Assembly: GCA_023667185.1 (NCBI GenBank)
Contig: JAMPAP010000013.1
Coordinates: 1-33,215 of the forward strand
Source of the DNA: Lachnoclostridium sp.
GTDB taxonomy: Bacteria; Bacteroidota; Bacteroidia; Bacteroidales; Muribaculaceae
Direction of reading: 5' to 3'
Length of the DNA: 33,215 nucleotides
The notes below the pieces were generated by a model. The model did not search any database. It was not told the origin of the DNA and saw only the letters and a program-made list of their open reading frames with translations. Position numbers and translations under genes: made by a program. How positions within the stretch are numbered: the first letter of the stretch is position 1; each line of letters starts with the position of its first letter. This document shows positions 8,607 to 17,968 of this stretch, in pieces.

Positions 8607-8935
8607 TTATGTCGTTTTTTTATTATCATGGCAGGGGCTCGTTGGTCAACGGGCATAAGGCTATAAAGTGGTGTCGTATAGCACTTTGGTTGTCATGTGA
8701 GGAGGTTATGACAAGAGGTGTGGCAATCAGTTGTTGAGGAGATAGTGCTTCCCGACACCGTCGGAAAATGGCGATTGCAACGGCTGAGGATGAATGGTCA
8801 AAATGCAGTTAGGTTACGACATATTTTGCCTCGTCACAAAATTAACGATTTTTTTTGGATTTTCTTATATAATTTGTGTTAAAAGAAAGCGTGCCCTGCG
8901 CAAAGTAGGGCACGCTCCGATAGCTGCAATTATTG
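8607..8935. other. Gene-free region between recJ and araB
   Basis: No credible ORF lies in these 329 bases. At 8690-8714 there is a perfect 7-bp inverted repeat (TTGTCAT and ATGACAA) with an 11-base spacer, inside the presumed recJ leader. On the minus strand TAATTTTG at 8844-8837 fits the TAnnTTTG -7 consensus and could start recJ transcription, but no -33 TTG stands at the right distance. The right end holds the terminator of the arabinose operon. Confidence 0.5.
8878..8916 (-). terminator. Terminator of the arabinose operon
   Basis: A perfect 10-bp stem (8888-8897 with 8907-8916) has a 9-base loop. Read on the minus strand it is followed by a T-rich tract (TTCTTTTAA). It begins 20 bases after the araB stop codon. 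Confidence 0.88.
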
Positions 8936-10534
8936 TTATGCCTTGAATTCTACGGCTGTTTTTTCAATATCGAGGCCTTTTTTATAGTTTTCAAGATATA
9001 CTTTGAAGCCGGCCACATCCTCGGGGGTAGGAGCTATGCTCGTACCGGTATTACCGGCAAACACGCAGTCCTCAAGATAGTCAGCAAGCGATTTGTTCTC
9101 TTTGTTGTTGACAAGGTAAGCTGCAAGAAGAGCCATACCCCATGCACCGCCTTCGCCTGCAGTGTCCATCACCGAGATTGGTGAATTAAGAGCGGCGGCG
9201 AGTATGCGCTGGCCTACGACGGGGGTCTTGAATAACCCCCCGTGGCCTGTGATACGATCCACCTTTACATTTTCATCATTGAAAAGTATGTCGTTACCGA
9301 TTTTCAGCACGGCTACTGATGCATAGAGATTTGCGCGCATGAAGTTGGCAAGATTAAAGCGGTCAGTGGCGGAGCGTACAAATAGAGGGCGCCCTTCGGT
9401 CAGTCCGGTGACCGGCTCCCCGGAGTAATAGTTGTAAGACAGTAGTCCGCCGCAATCAGGGTCACCTGCAAGGGCTTTATTGTAAAGTAAGCCGAACACC
9501 TCGTTCATGTCAACGGGGATATTGAGCAACTGCTGGTATTCCTTGAACAGGTTAACCCATGCGTTGAGATCGGAAGTGCAGTTGTTACAGTGTACCATGG
9601 CCACAAGGCTGCCATCGGGGGTGGTGACCATATCGATCATCTCGTAGGGACGGGTGAGCTCTTTTTCAAGTACGATCATGGAGAACGAAGATGTCCCGGC
9701 CGACACATTGCCGGTGCGCTTCTTCACGGCATTTGTGGCCACCATGCCTGTGCCGGCATCTCCCTCAGGCGGACAGAATGGGACTCCGGCCTTGAGATGC
9801 CCCGACGGGTCAAGCCATCGGGCTCCTTCTTCAGTGAGCTTACCGGCTTCCTGACCGGCACAAAGCACCTTGGGAAGGATATCTTTGAGTTTCCATTTAT
9901 ATCCACGCTGAGCCACAAGGGCATCAAAAATTTCCACCATTCCCGCCGAGTAGTTTTTGGTAGCGGGGTCTATGGGTATCATGCCCGAGGCGTCGCCTAT
10001 GCCAAGCACTTTCTCGCCGGTGAGTCTCCGGTGGATGTATCCGGCCAGCGTGGTGAAGAAGTCCACCACCTTCACGTGGGGCTCCTCGTCAAGTATGGCT
10101 TGATATAGATGGGAGATGCTCCAGCGCAGGGGGATATTGTAAACAAAAAGCTGTGACAGCTCGGCTGCAGCGTGCGAAGTATTGGTATTTCGCCAGGTGC
10201 GGAAGGGTACGAGCAGATTGCCATTACGGTCAAAGGGCATATAGCCGTGCATCATGGCGCTTATACCTATGGATGCAAGTGATTCAATCTCAACGCCATA
10301 TTTGTTAATTACCTCGTTGCGCAGATTGGCATAGCAGTCCTGCATACCGTCACTTATAGCTTCAAGGCTGTAGGTCCACAGGCCATCGACAAGCTGATTT
10401 TCCCATTCATGGGCTCCTTGTGCAATAGGATTATTGTCCCGGTCGATGAGTACGGCCTTGATGCGGGTAGAGCCAAACTCTATACCGAGAATGGCTTTAC
10501 CCTGTTCAATGGTTGTTTTGGGATCGAGTGACAT
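8936..10534 (-). CDS. araB: FGGY-family L-ribulokinase
   Basis: This 532-aa FGGY sugar kinase is expected to phosphorylate L-ribulose to L-ribulose 5-phosphate. The N-terminal ATPase motif [15 protein letters not shown] lies near residues 17-31. The C-terminal domain contains [15 protein letters not shown] and [13 protein letters not shown], as in FGGY kinases. The sequence alone could be read as xylulokinase. The context decides for ribulokinase: the start lies 5 bases after araA, as the last gene of an operon with araA, araD and araR, which is the arrangement of B. thetaiotaomicron arabinose genes. The terminator at 8878-8916 follows directly. Confidence 0.88.
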   Translation of the reverse strand: MSLDPKTTIEQGKAILGIEFGSTRIKAVLIDRDNNPIAQGAHEWENQLVDGLWTYSLEAISDGMQDCYANLRNEVINKYGVEIESLASIGISAMMHGYMPFDRNGNLLVPFRTWRNTNTSHAAAELSQLFVYNIPLRWSISHLYQAILDEEPHVKVVDFFTTLAGYIHRRLTGEKVLGIGDASGMIPIDPATKNYSAGMVEIFDALVAQRGYKWKLKDILPKVLCAGQEAGKLTEEGARWLDPSGHLKAGVPFCPPEGDAGTGMVATNAVKKRTGNVSAGTSSFSMIVLEKELTRPYEMIDMVTTPDGSLVAMVHCNNCTSDLNAWVNLFKEYQQLLNIPVDMNEVFGLLYNKALAGDPDCGGLLSYNYYSGEPVTGLTEGRPLFVRSATDRFNLANFMRANLYASVAVLKIGNDILFNDENVKVDRITGHGGLFKTPVVGQRILAAALNSPISVMDTAGEGGAWGMALLAAYLVNNKENKSLADYLEDCVFAGNTGTSIAPTPEDVAGFKVYLENYKKGLDIEKTAVEFKA

Positions 10535-10539
10535 GGTCG

Positions 10540-12063
10540 TTACTTGTTGAGCAAATAGTAGACGTCGTTGTAGCGGAGTTCTTTCTTGAATTCGGCCATG
10601 GTGGTGTCTTTGTTGATGTGAACCATCTCTATACCGGCCATTTCAGCATAGTCGGCCCAGTAGTCGGCGGTCACATTATAGGCGAAGCAACTGTGATGAG
10701 TTCCACCGGCCATGATCCATGCACCGGCACCGGTTTCGAAATTAGGCATCGGTATCCAGAGCGCTGAGGCTACAGGCAGCTTGGGAAGCGGTTTGCTCTT
10801 GATACACTCGACGTCGTTGACAATCAATCGGAAGCGGTTGCCAAGGTCGATCACGGTGGCTGTGCAGCCGGCACCGGGGTGAGATGTGAATACCAGTCGG
10901 GCGGTTTGGGCCTTACGGATACCTATGCCGAGGAAGTGGACTTCAAGACGAGGCTTTTGTTCGGCGATCATGGGGCATACTTCGAGCATGTGAGCCTGAA
11001 GGATGGCGCTTTGCTCGCCATCAAAGTTCAGAGTGTAGTCTTCGAGGAAGGAGCATCCGCCGAGGCCTTGGTTCATCACCCAGAGGGTGCGGTAGAGTGC
11101 TGCGCTCTTCCAGTCGCCTTCAGCACCGAAGCCTATACCCTCGGCCATGAGACGTTGTGAGGCAAGGCCGGGAATCTGGTCGAAGCCTACGAAGTTTTCG
11201 GCGTTGATGTCATCGGTGCCGAGGTCGTCGAAGTTGGTAGTGAAGGCTTTAGCGCCTTTGGCTTTGAGACATGCGCGGATGGCAAGCTCGGCTGCGGCAG
11301 CGTTTCTCACTGACTTGTAGCCTTCAGTTGAAGGATCTTCGAGCTCGGCATCGTGGTCATAGAGGGTGAAGTATTCCTTTACGAGGGCTTCGATATCTTT
11401 TTCATCGACCTTCTTGTAATATTCCATGAGCTCGCTGACGGGACAATAGTCCACGTGATAGCCGAGCTGTATCTCGGCTGCAACCTTGTCACCATCGGTG
11501 ACGGCAACGTTGTTCATCTGGTCGCCGAAGCGGAGCACGAGCATATCCTGAGCATCGGCCCATGCAGCGGCTACACGACTCCACACTGCAATTTTTTCGA
11601 GAGTGGATCGATCTTTCCAATACCCTATTACCACCTTGCGGCGCAAGCCGAGACGGGTGCAGATATGGCCGAACTCGCGGTCGCCATGGGCACTCTGATT
11701 TAGGTTCATAAAGTCCATGTCCATAGTTTCCCATGGAATTTCAGCATTATACTGGGTATGGAGGTGAAGGAGCGGCTTGCGGAGCTGTTGCAGACCATGA
11801 ATCCACATCTTGGCAGGTGAGAAGGTGTGCATCCAGGTGATGATACCTGCGCAGGCTTTTGAGGCATTGGCTTCAAGCATGACTTTTTCACAGTCTTTCG
11901 ACGACATGATGATGCCTTTGTAAACTATCTTGACAGGAAGAATACCGGAGGCATTGAGCCCTTCGACCATTTCCTTGGAGTGTGACTCTACTACGCGAAT
12001 AGGTTCTTCACCATATAACAATTGTGCTCCGGTGATCCACCAGATTTCGAGGTTTTCAAACAT
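10540..12063 (-). CDS. araA: L-arabinose isomerase
   Basis: This cytoplasmic enzyme converts L-arabinose to L-ribulose. The 507-aa sequence opens with [16 protein letters not shown], characteristic of the family. The metal and catalytic residues are visible: Glu308 ([13 protein letters not shown]), Glu341 ([10 protein letters not shown]), His358 (AHMLEVCP) and the His456-His457 pair (GGTHHSCF). These correspond to Glu306, Glu333, His350 and His450 of the E. coli enzyme. The gene lies 33 bases after araD and 5 bases before araB, in a tight operon. The length is normal for the family. Confidence 0.97.
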   Translation of the reverse strand: MFENLEIWWITGAQLLYGEEPIRVVESHSKEMVEGLNASGILPVKIVYKGIIMSSKDCEKVMLEANASKACAGIITWMHTFSPAKMWIHGLQQLRKPLLHLHTQYNAEIPWETMDMDFMNLNQSAHGDREFGHICTRLGLRRKVVIGYWKDRSTLEKIAVWSRVAAAWADAQDMLVLRFGDQMNNVAVTDGDKVAAEIQLGYHVDYCPVSELMEYYKKVDEKDIEALVKEYFTLYDHDAELEDPSTEGYKSVRNAAAAELAIRACLKAKGAKAFTTNFDDLGTDDINAENFVGFDQIPGLASQRLMAEGIGFGAEGDWKSAALYRTLWVMNQGLGGCSFLEDYTLNFDGEQSAILQAHMLEVCPMIAEQKPRLEVHFLGIGIRKAQTARLVFTSHPGAGCTATVIDLGNRFRLIVNDVECIKSKPLPKLPVASALWIPMPNFETGAGAWIMAGGTHHSCFAYNVTADYWADYAEMAGIEMVHINKDTTMAEFKKELRYNDVYYLLNK

Positions 12064-12096
12064 AATGATTTCTGTATCTAAAAAGTTATTATTCAG

Positions 12097-12792
12097 TTAT
12101 TTCTTTTGTCCGTAGTAAGCATTGGGGCCATGCTTGCGGCTGAAATGCTTCTCCACCAGAAGGGGGTTCATGGTAAGATGTGGATTGACATTATAGGCCA
12201 CAAATGCCATCTTGGCTACCTGCTCCATTACCACGGCGTTGTGGACGGCTTCATTGGGAGTCTTACCCCAGGCAAACGGGCCATGGTTCTTAACGAGCAC
12301 TCCGGGGGTGTGCATGGGATTGATGTCATCCTTCTTGAACCGGGCCACTATTACGTTGCCGGTCTCAAGCTCATACTCTCCGTTCACTTCGTCGGCAGTC
12401 ATGTCGGCCGTGCAGGGTATGTCGTTATGGAAATAATCGGCGTGTGTCGTGCCGATGTTGGGGAGATCAATACCGGCCTGAGCCCAGGCAGTAGCGTAAG
12501 TGGAATGGGTGTGCACCACACCTCCTATTTCAGGGAATGACTTATAGAGCACAAGGTGAGTGGGGGTGTCAGACGAAGGGCGGAGATTCCCTTCCACTAC
12601 ATTACCCTCCATATCCACCACTACCATATCGTTGACGGTCATCGTGTCATAATCCACGCCGCTGGGCTTGATAACCACGAGATTGCTTTCGCGATCGATG
12701 CCCGATACATTACCCCACGTGAAGATGACAAGGCCATGTTTCACAAGGTCGAGATTGGCACGAAATACCTTTTCTTTGAGGTCTTCTAACAT
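12097..12792 (-). CDS. araD: L-ribulose-5-phosphate 4-epimerase
   Basis: This zinc-dependent class II aldolase-fold enzyme converts L-ribulose 5-phosphate to D-xylulose 5-phosphate, which enters the pentose phosphate pathway. The 231-aa sequence has zinc ligands His94 and His96 (VVHTHSTYA) and His170 ([10 protein letters not shown]). Asp75 lies in SSDTPTH. All are within one position of the E. coli numbering. The C-terminus ends [11 protein letters not shown], retaining the conserved tyrosine region. The gene starts 4 bases after the araR stop. The related fucose and phosphoribulose epimerases are unlikely, given araA and araB next door. Confidence 0.95.
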   Translation of the reverse strand: MLEDLKEKVFRANLDLVKHGLVIFTWGNVSGIDRESNLVVIKPSGVDYDTMTVNDMVVVDMEGNVVEGNLRPSSDTPTHLVLYKSFPEIGGVVHTHSTYATAWAQAGIDLPNIGTTHADYFHNDIPCTADMTADEVNGEYELETGNVIVARFKKDDINPMHTPGVLVKNHGPFAWGKTPNEAVHNAVVMEQVAKMAFVAYNVNPHLTMNPLLVEKHFSRKHGPNAYYGQKK

Positions 12793-12796
12793 AGTT

Positions 12797-13477
12797 TTAA
12801 ATCTTGAATTTCTTATAACCAGACTGATATATCTTGTCGTTAAACTTATATAGAGCGGCGCCCCGGCGTGAGCCTGCCTTATCTTTCTGGTCAGTCTTTT
12901 CGATGAAATCCATTTCGGCCACCCGCTTGCGGAAGTTGCGCTTGTCGAGAGTCTCGCTGAGGATGGTTTCGTAGAGCTTTTGCAGCTGACTGAGTGTGAA
13001 TAGTTTGGGCAGGAGGTTGAAGCCGATGGGCTCGTGTGTCACCTTGCGGCGCAGCTTGTCAAGAGCTTGTCCAACCATTTGGGAATGGTCAAACACCAGC
13101 GGCGGCAATTGGGTCAATGCCACCCATTGAGCATCGTGTCGGGCAAGATGTTGCGGATCGTATTCATTGAATCCCATCAGTGCATAGTAGGCCACGGAGA
13201 CCACTCGCTCTCCATGATCGCGGTTGACTTCGCCAAAAGCGCCCACCTGCTCCATATATACGTTGTCGAGCCCGGTGAGGTCGGCAAGTACGCGTCTGGC
13301 TGCATCATTTAGGCTCTCGTCGCTCCTGACAAATCCTCCCATAAGCGACCATTGCCCTTTGCCGGGGTCAAAGCGGCGTTTTATGAGAAGCAGACTGAGC
13401 TCACCTTCGATGAGTCCGAATATGATGCAGTCAACACTTACGTATAACTTGGAGTGATTCTGATAGAATTCAGTCAT
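12797..13477 (-). CDS. araR: Nudix-type arabinose repressor AraR
   Basis: This 226-aa protein matches the Nudix-related transcriptional regulator (NrtR) layout: a Nudix-fold sensor at about residues 8-145 and a winged-helix DNA-binding part at about 150-226. The Nudix box region reads [20 protein letters not shown], in which the glutamates of the catalytic REUXEE core are replaced. It should therefore bind rather than hydrolyse its ligand. In B. thetaiotaomicron the corresponding gene is an L-arabinose-responsive repressor. Here it sits inside the arabinose operon, 1 base after the symporter and 4 bases before araD, so it would be autoregulated from the promoter upstream of galM, where two palindromes are found. 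Confidence 0.88.
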   Translation of the reverse strand: MTEFYQNHSKLYVSVDCIIFGLIEGELSLLLIKRRFDPGKGQWSLMGGFVRSDESLNDAARRVLADLTGLDNVYMEQVGAFGEVNRDHGERVVSVAYYALMGFNEYDPQHLARHDAQWVALTQLPPLVFDHSQMVGQALDKLRRKVTHEPIGFNLLPKLFTLSQLQKLYETILSETLDKRNFRKRVAEMDFIEKTDQKDKAGSRRGAALYKFNDKIYQSGYKKFKI

Positions 13478-13478
13478 A

Positions 13479-15173
13479 TTACCAGAAATACCAGTAGAAT
13501 GCTGCAGTGATGCAAAGTATGATTACTGTATGGATGATATCCCAGTGATTCCAGCTGGCACGGGTGGCAGCCCGTTGCTCGGGTGTGGAGGTGCCGAATA
13601 CAAGCCCCTGGATTTTCTGATGGTCAGGAGCCTTGGTGCAGAGTGATACCACTACGCCCACTGCAAGGCAGAACACCAGCATCCAGCCGCAGAAGAACAG
13701 CCAGTTGACATCAAAGAATACTGTCTGAAACAGGCTCGGGTCAGCGTTGGCTCCGGCTACTATGCCCCGGGATGTATAGTAGATTTTTGCACCCAGACGG
13801 GTAAGACCTACAATCAGTCCGGCCAAAAGTGCCCACATACCGCCAAGCGCCGACGCGCGTTTCCACAGGATGCCTATGAGGAAGGCCGCGGCAATACCGG
13901 GAGCGAGCACTGACTGCACATCCTGAAGGTAGAGATAGAGCACATCGCCTATCGAACGCATGACCGGTATCCAGAGGATGCCGAGGATCACGATTACCAC
14001 AGTAGCCATCTGGCCGATTCTGACAAGCTTCCTGGGATCAGTTTTGGGCCGGAGCCGCTGGTAGAAATCGATGGTAAACAGGGCTGCCGATGAGTTAAAC
14101 AGCGAGGCGAGTGAGCTCATGAGTGCCGCAAGTATACCGCATACGATGAGGCCTTTCACTCCGGCAGGCAGCAGTTTGGCCACGAGAGTGGGGAAGGCGG
14201 CGTCACTGTTGGGGTTGCCATTGGGAAGCATGGGCAGGAAGTCGCCAAGATTCTGGTGGAGCGCAAAAGCAATCATGCCGGGGATGAGGAACAGAAACAC
14301 CGGCAGCAGCTTGAGGTAGGCACCGAAGATTGTACCGCGGCGGGCTTCTTTCTCGTCTTTACCCGAGAGCACGCGCTGCACGATAAACTGGTCAGTACAC
14401 CAGTACCAGAAGCCGATCACTGCCGAGCCTATGAGGGCGCCGAGCCAGGGATACTGGGGGTCGTTGTTGCTGCGTATCAGGTTAGTCATGGTGTCGCCGT
14501 ATTCGTTCACTTTCACAGCTGAGCATATTCGCATCATCTCATCCCAGCCGCCAAGTTCTTTAAGGCCGAGCACCAGGATGATAAGCGATCCAAGGAGCAG
14601 TATAGGGGTCTGGAGCACTGATGTGTAGAGCACTGATTTCATACCGCCGAATATGGTGTAAAGAGCCGTGATGAGCACAAGCCCGACGGCTGCTACCCAG
14701 AAAAAGTCGATACCCCAAAGCTGGTCTATGCCAAACACTTGCTGAAACACGAGTCCGCCGGCATAAACCGTCACTGCTACCTTTGTAAGCACATAGCTGA
14801 TAAGAGAAATGGTGGCGAGGATGGTACGTGACTGCGGATTGAAGCGCTTTTCAAGAAATTCCGGCATGGTGTAGACCATGGAGCGGGTGTAGAACGGTAC
14901 AAACACCCAGCCGAGGATGAGTATCATCCAGCCTTGGATTTCCCAGTGAGCCATAGCCATTCCTGACGATGCACCCGAGCCGGCAAGGCCGATGAGGTGC
15001 TCTGAACCGATGTTGGATGCGAAGATTGAGGCTCCGATCGCTATCCATGTAGCGTCCTTGCCTCCGAGAAAGTAGTCGGCGGCGTTGTTTTGCTTCTGAC
15101 GCATCACCCATACGATGATACCTATGAGCATCAGGAAGAATGCGCCTATGACTACCCAGTCTAAAAATGCCAT
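13479..15173 (-). CDS. Sodium/sugar symporter of the SSS family, probable arabinose importer
   Basis: This 564-aa inner-membrane protein belongs to the solute:sodium symporter family. It begins with a hydrophobic segment (LDWVVIGAFFLMLIGIIVWVM) and then NAADYFLGGKDATWIAIGASIFASNIGSEHLIG across several fragments, the typical SSS N-terminus. About 13-14 hydrophobic helices can be counted. IFGGMKSVLYTSVLQ and WYWCTDQFIVQRVL match the sugar-transporting SGLT branch. Its place between galM and araR points to L-arabinose as the substrate, as inferred for the matching Bacteroides gene. Substrate specificity is inference; the family is clear. Confidence 0.9.
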   Translation of the reverse strand: MAFLDWVVIGAFFLMLIGIIVWVMRQKQNNAADYFLGGKDATWIAIGASIFASNIGSEHLIGLAGSGASSGMAMAHWEIQGWMILILGWVFVPFYTRSMVYTMPEFLEKRFNPQSRTILATISLISYVLTKVAVTVYAGGLVFQQVFGIDQLWGIDFFWVAAVGLVLITALYTIFGGMKSVLYTSVLQTPILLLGSLIILVLGLKELGGWDEMMRICSAVKVNEYGDTMTNLIRSNNDPQYPWLGALIGSAVIGFWYWCTDQFIVQRVLSGKDEKEARRGTIFGAYLKLLPVFLFLIPGMIAFALHQNLGDFLPMLPNGNPNSDAAFPTLVAKLLPAGVKGLIVCGILAALMSSLASLFNSSAALFTIDFYQRLRPKTDPRKLVRIGQMATVVIVILGILWIPVMRSIGDVLYLYLQDVQSVLAPGIAAAFLIGILWKRASALGGMWALLAGLIVGLTRLGAKIYYTSRGIVAGANADPSLFQTVFFDVNWLFFCGWMLVFCLAVGVVVSLCTKAPDHQKIQGLVFGTSTPEQRAATRASWNHWDIIHTVIILCITAAFYWYFW

Positions 15174-15204
15174 AATTGATGTGATTTATAGTGAATAAGG
15201 TGGG

Positions 15205-16359
15205 TTATTTCTCTACACCGAAACGGAAGGTGCAGTGGCTTGTGTAAGTCTGCCCGGGCTCAAGCACCACGGAGGGCCACAGCGGCTTGTTGGGGCTGTC
15301 AGGGTAGTGCTGGGTCTCAAGGCAGATGGCGGCGCGTTTGTTGTAGACGATGCCATTTTTTCCTGTGGTAGTTCCGTCAAGGAAATTGCCCGAATATATC
15401 TGGATGCCGGGTTCGTCAGTGAGTACCTCAAGAGAGATTCCGGTGGAGGGTGATACGAGCTTGGCTGCGATCTCGGCGGGATTGCCGTTGGTGTTGAGTA
15501 CCCAGTTGTGGTCGTAGCCATTGCCATTTTTGAGTTGTACAAACTCATAATGGTCAATGCTGTCGCCTATAGCATGGGGAGTGGTGAAGTCCATGGGAGT
15601 GCCTGCCACGGCTGCTATTTCGCCGGTGGTCATAAACGTGGAGTCAACCGGTGTGTAGGAGTCGGCATATATATAAAGTATATTGTCAGTGATAGGCTTG
15701 GTGGGGTCGCCATTGAGGTTGAAGTAGGAGTGATTGGTGAGGTTGATCACAGTCTTCTTGTCAGTAGTGGCAGAGTAGTCGATGTCAATAGAGTTGTCGG
15801 CGGTTAACTTATAGGTCACGGTGGCCGTAACGTTGCCGGGGAAGTTGTTGTCACCATCGGGTGAGTTCATCACCAGGGTGAGGGTGGAGTCAGTGGCCTC
15901 CTTTACATCATATACTTTATACTGCCACCCGGCAGGACCGCCGTGGAGGCAATGGCCGAAATTGTTTTGTGGCAGCCGGATGGTGTCGCCGTCGAGTATG
16001 ATGATGCCTTGGTTAATGCGATTGGCATAGCGTCCAATGGCTGCGCCGAAGTCGCTTTGGTTGTTCTCGGGAAAGTAGGCTGCCACGGAGTCAAATCCGA
16101 GCACCACATCCTGCAGCTTGCCGTCACGGTCAGGAGTCATGATCGACACGATGCGGCCACCGAAATTAGTTATGCACACTTCCATACCATTTTCGTTGGT
16201 GAGAGTGTAAAGGGCCGTGGTTTTGCCGTCGCGCTCGGCAATAAATTTCTCGGGATTGAGCCCTGACTTGGTTAGTTGGGGTTCTCCACCACTATGTGAG
16301 CATGAGCTCATCAGTAAGATAGCTCCTGCCACAAGTGCCATAAACGTCATGTTTTTCAT
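15205..16359 (-). CDS. galM: Secreted aldose 1-epimerase lipoprotein
   Basis: This protein interconverts alpha and beta anomers of aldoses. A GTG at 16410 would give a 401-aa form, but the ATG at 16359 is preferred (384 aa). It opens a clean lipoprotein signal peptide (MKNMTFMALVAGAILL then MSSC, Cys20), and the upstream GTG lies within the promoter -7 region. Family motifs include IGRYANRINQG, LHGG with His139, NLTNHSYFNLNG, and ICLETQHYPDSPN, which holds the likely catalytic glutamate. The enzyme would act in the periplasm or on the membrane, ahead of the symporter, where it could make the transported anomer available. It is the first gene of the arabinose operon, 31 bases before the symporter. 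Confidence 0.9.
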   Translation of the reverse strand: MKNMTFMALVAGAILLMSSCSHSGGEPQLTKSGLNPEKFIAERDGKTTALYTLTNENGMEVCITNFGGRIVSIMTPDRDGKLQDVVLGFDSVAAYFPENNQSDFGAAIGRYANRINQGIIILDGDTIRLPQNNFGHCLHGGPAGWQYKVYDVKEATDSTLTLVMNSPDGDNNFPGNVTATVTYKLTADNSIDIDYSATTDKKTVINLTNHSYFNLNGDPTKPITDNILYIYADSYTPVDSTFMTTGEIAAVAGTPMDFTTPHAIGDSIDHYEFVQLKNGNGYDHNWVLNTNGNPAEIAAKLVSPSTGISLEVLTDEPGIQIYSGNFLDGTTTGKNGIVYNKRAAICLETQHYPDSPNKPLWPSVVLEPGQTYTSHCTFRFGVEK

Positions 16360-16395
16360 GGGATTGTCAGTGTTTGGATTCAAAAAATAATTTTG

Positions 16396-16410
16396 GTGTA
16401 AAATTAACAC
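16396..16410. promoter_or_regulatory. Candidate AraR operator over the -7 box
   Basis: The 15-base imperfect palindrome GTGTAAAATTAACAC matches its own reverse complement at 12 of 15 positions. It covers the -7 element of the arabinose promoter completely, the ideal position for repression. That AraR is the protein that binds it is inference. Confidence 0.55.
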
Positions 16411-16428
16411 TTATTTTCCCGCTGTCAA
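16399..16428 (-). promoter_or_regulatory. Promoter of the arabinose operon
   Basis: On the minus strand TTG at 16428-16426 is followed after 19 bases by TAATTTTA at 16406-16399. This matches the Bacteroidales consensus at all but the final G of TAnnTTTG. Transcription would start near 16392, about 33 bases before the galM ATG. Confidence 0.75.
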
Positions 16429-16438
16429 GTATTTTCGA

Positions 16439-16454
16439 TATGTTTTATAACATA
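16439..16454. promoter_or_regulatory. Second candidate operator upstream of the arabinose promoter
   Basis: A perfect inverted repeat TATGTT-N4-AACATA lies 11 bp upstream of the -33 element. Its position suggests an upstream regulatory site, for AraR or for a global carbon regulator. The two sites share the AACA-type edges only loosely, so they may bind different proteins. Confidence 0.4.
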
Positions 16455-16492
16455 AAATCAGGCGGCCGTGACTGAATGTGCTGTAAATCAAC

Positions 16493-16534
16493 GTAAAGAA
16501 AGTCCGCCCTGAAGCCGGAGCTTAAAGGCGGACT
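16493..16534 (-). terminator. Terminator of the DUF5723/lipoprotein operon
   Basis: The arms AGTCCGCC (16501-16508) and GGCGGACT (16527-16534) pair perfectly, with a smaller AAGC/GCTT stem inside the loop. On the minus strand the hairpin is followed by TTTCTTTA. It lies 24 bases after the stop of the outer-membrane protein gene. Confidence 0.8.
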
Positions 16535-16557
16535 GAAGTAGAAGGGTCAGACTACGA

Positions 16558-17940
16558 TTAGAACTGTACGTTCATACCGAGGCTGATGTTGGCATTGGAT
16601 GAAAGGGGTGCACCCTGCTTGGCGAGCTTGCCGGGGGTGTGGTCCGTTGCGAGGAAGAGGTTGTAGCCGGGGCAGTGGAGGTTGAGGATCCAGCCGAATG
16701 AGCAGCCGAAAGAGCCCATGCCCATGTTGATGCCGGCTGAGAATATCTTCACGGGGGCTACGTTGGCTGAGATGCGGGCCTCACACCATGAGAAGTCGCC
16801 CTGGATGCGGGTGGTCACGAGGCCGCCGAAGGTGAGCTTGCGATAGTAGGGGAAGGTGTATTCAGCGGCTACGTTGAGTGTAGCGCCGAGTGCGGTGGTG
16901 CGTCCACCCTGGTCGCCCATATCGTTGAGCTCATAGAGGGCTGAAACGTCGTCCTTGATTTTGTCCCACTCGTTGTCGAAGCTGTTGGGGGCATCGTCCT
17001 CTACGTTGAAGGTATAGAGGTTTGACTCAAATTTCTGAGTGCCGTTGGTAGAAGCGAGCATGTCGTTTTTCCAGCTGATGAAGCCAAGGTCGAGCAGTGA
17101 CAGTGAGAACATCCAGTCCTGATTGAGGCGGTAAGATGCACCGAGGTCAAATGCAAGACCATAGCCGTTGATGCCGGTGCCGTCGACATCGAGGCCGCTT
17201 ACATAGCGGTGGCCGGTGTTGTTGTTGACGTCAGTCTTGTAAGTCAGGCCTTTGACTGATGAGTGGAGGTCAGCGTTAGTGATGGCGTTCCATGAATTGT
17301 CAGTCAGCTGAAGCTGGGCGTCGTTGAACACGGCGTCAAGGTTGCCGCCACCGACGAGAAACTTCAATGTACCGCCCACACGGAGCTGATTGTTGATCTG
17401 ATGAGAGTGACCCAGTCCGAGTTCTACCCAAGCTGTAGCGTTGGCGCGTACATCAGAGATGTTGTAAGTGTTGTTTTCCACGCCCTGCTTGAGGAGGCTG
17501 AAGAGCTCGCGGGGGAGCTTGGCATTGACGTTGGCGCGTACACCGAGGGTGATGGTGTTGTAGCCGTGGAAGGCCTTGAACCCGGCCGAGAGTACGTTGA
17601 TGCGGATGTCACTGCCGAGGCGGTTGTTGTTGCCTATGTTGTTGAGAAACTCGTTGGTATCCACCGCAGGATTGAGGAATGTGGTGGTCTTGCCGTTGAC
17701 GTTGTAGAGCACATCCTTGAGGTGAAGGGTTCCGTTAACGCCGACGTTGATGTTACCGAGCGCGGGGATTGATACGAAGTTTTTCTCGTTGGCAAACGCG
17801 GGGTTGAGCTGATAGCGATACAGGTAGCCGTCAGTGAAGTATGCTGAATTGAGATTCTGAGCCGATGCAGCGCCTGCTACAGCGATTACGGCGCCAAGAC
17901 CGGCGGCCCAACGGCGTAGTGAATTATATGTGGACTTCAT
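16558..17940 (-). CDS. DUF5723-type outer-membrane beta-barrel protein
   Basis: This protein of 460 aa has a signal peptide (MKSTYNSLRRWAAGLGAVIA, then VAGAASAQ). The mature N-terminus reads SAYFTDGYLYRYQLNPAFAN, characteristic of the Bacteroidetes DUF5723 family. Alternating strands and the aromatic C-terminus (SLGMNVQF) indicate an outer-membrane beta barrel related in style to PorP/FadL-like proteins. The ATG at 17940 is preferred over an in-frame ATG at 17985, because the latter adds 15 residues before the signal peptide and overlaps the upstream gene. The function of the family is unknown to me. It follows a large lipoprotein gene by 28 bases, and the two probably form a surface or periplasmic pair. 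Confidence 0.8.
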   Translation of the reverse strand: MKSTYNSLRRWAAGLGAVIAVAGAASAQNLNSAYFTDGYLYRYQLNPAFANEKNFVSIPALGNINVGVNGTLHLKDVLYNVNGKTTTFLNPAVDTNEFLNNIGNNNRLGSDIRINVLSAGFKAFHGYNTITLGVRANVNAKLPRELFSLLKQGVENNTYNISDVRANATAWVELGLGHSHQINNQLRVGGTLKFLVGGGNLDAVFNDAQLQLTDNSWNAITNADLHSSVKGLTYKTDVNNNTGHRYVSGLDVDGTGINGYGLAFDLGASYRLNQDWMFSLSLLDLGFISWKNDMLASTNGTQKFESNLYTFNVEDDAPNSFDNEWDKIKDDVSALYELNDMGDQGGRTTALGATLNVAAEYTFPYYRKLTFGGLVTTRIQGDFSWCEARISANVAPVKIFSAGINMGMGSFGCSFGWILNLHCPGYNLFLATDHTPGKLAKQGAPLSSNANISLGMNVQF

Positions 17941-17968
17941 AATGAATTGGTGGTGTTTTGGTAATGGA

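Noticed and set aside
9590-10108. 172-codon open frame on the plus strand
   Set aside because: It is a shadow of the FGGY kinase gene; the residues follow no family pattern.
8936-10534. Annotation as xylulokinase
   Set aside because: The FGGY family is ambiguous, but the position as last gene of an operon with araA, araD and araR favours L-ribulokinase.
16360-16410. Longer galM starting at a GTG
   Set aside because: The added 17 residues precede a clean lipoprotein signal peptide and would place coding sequence over the promoter.
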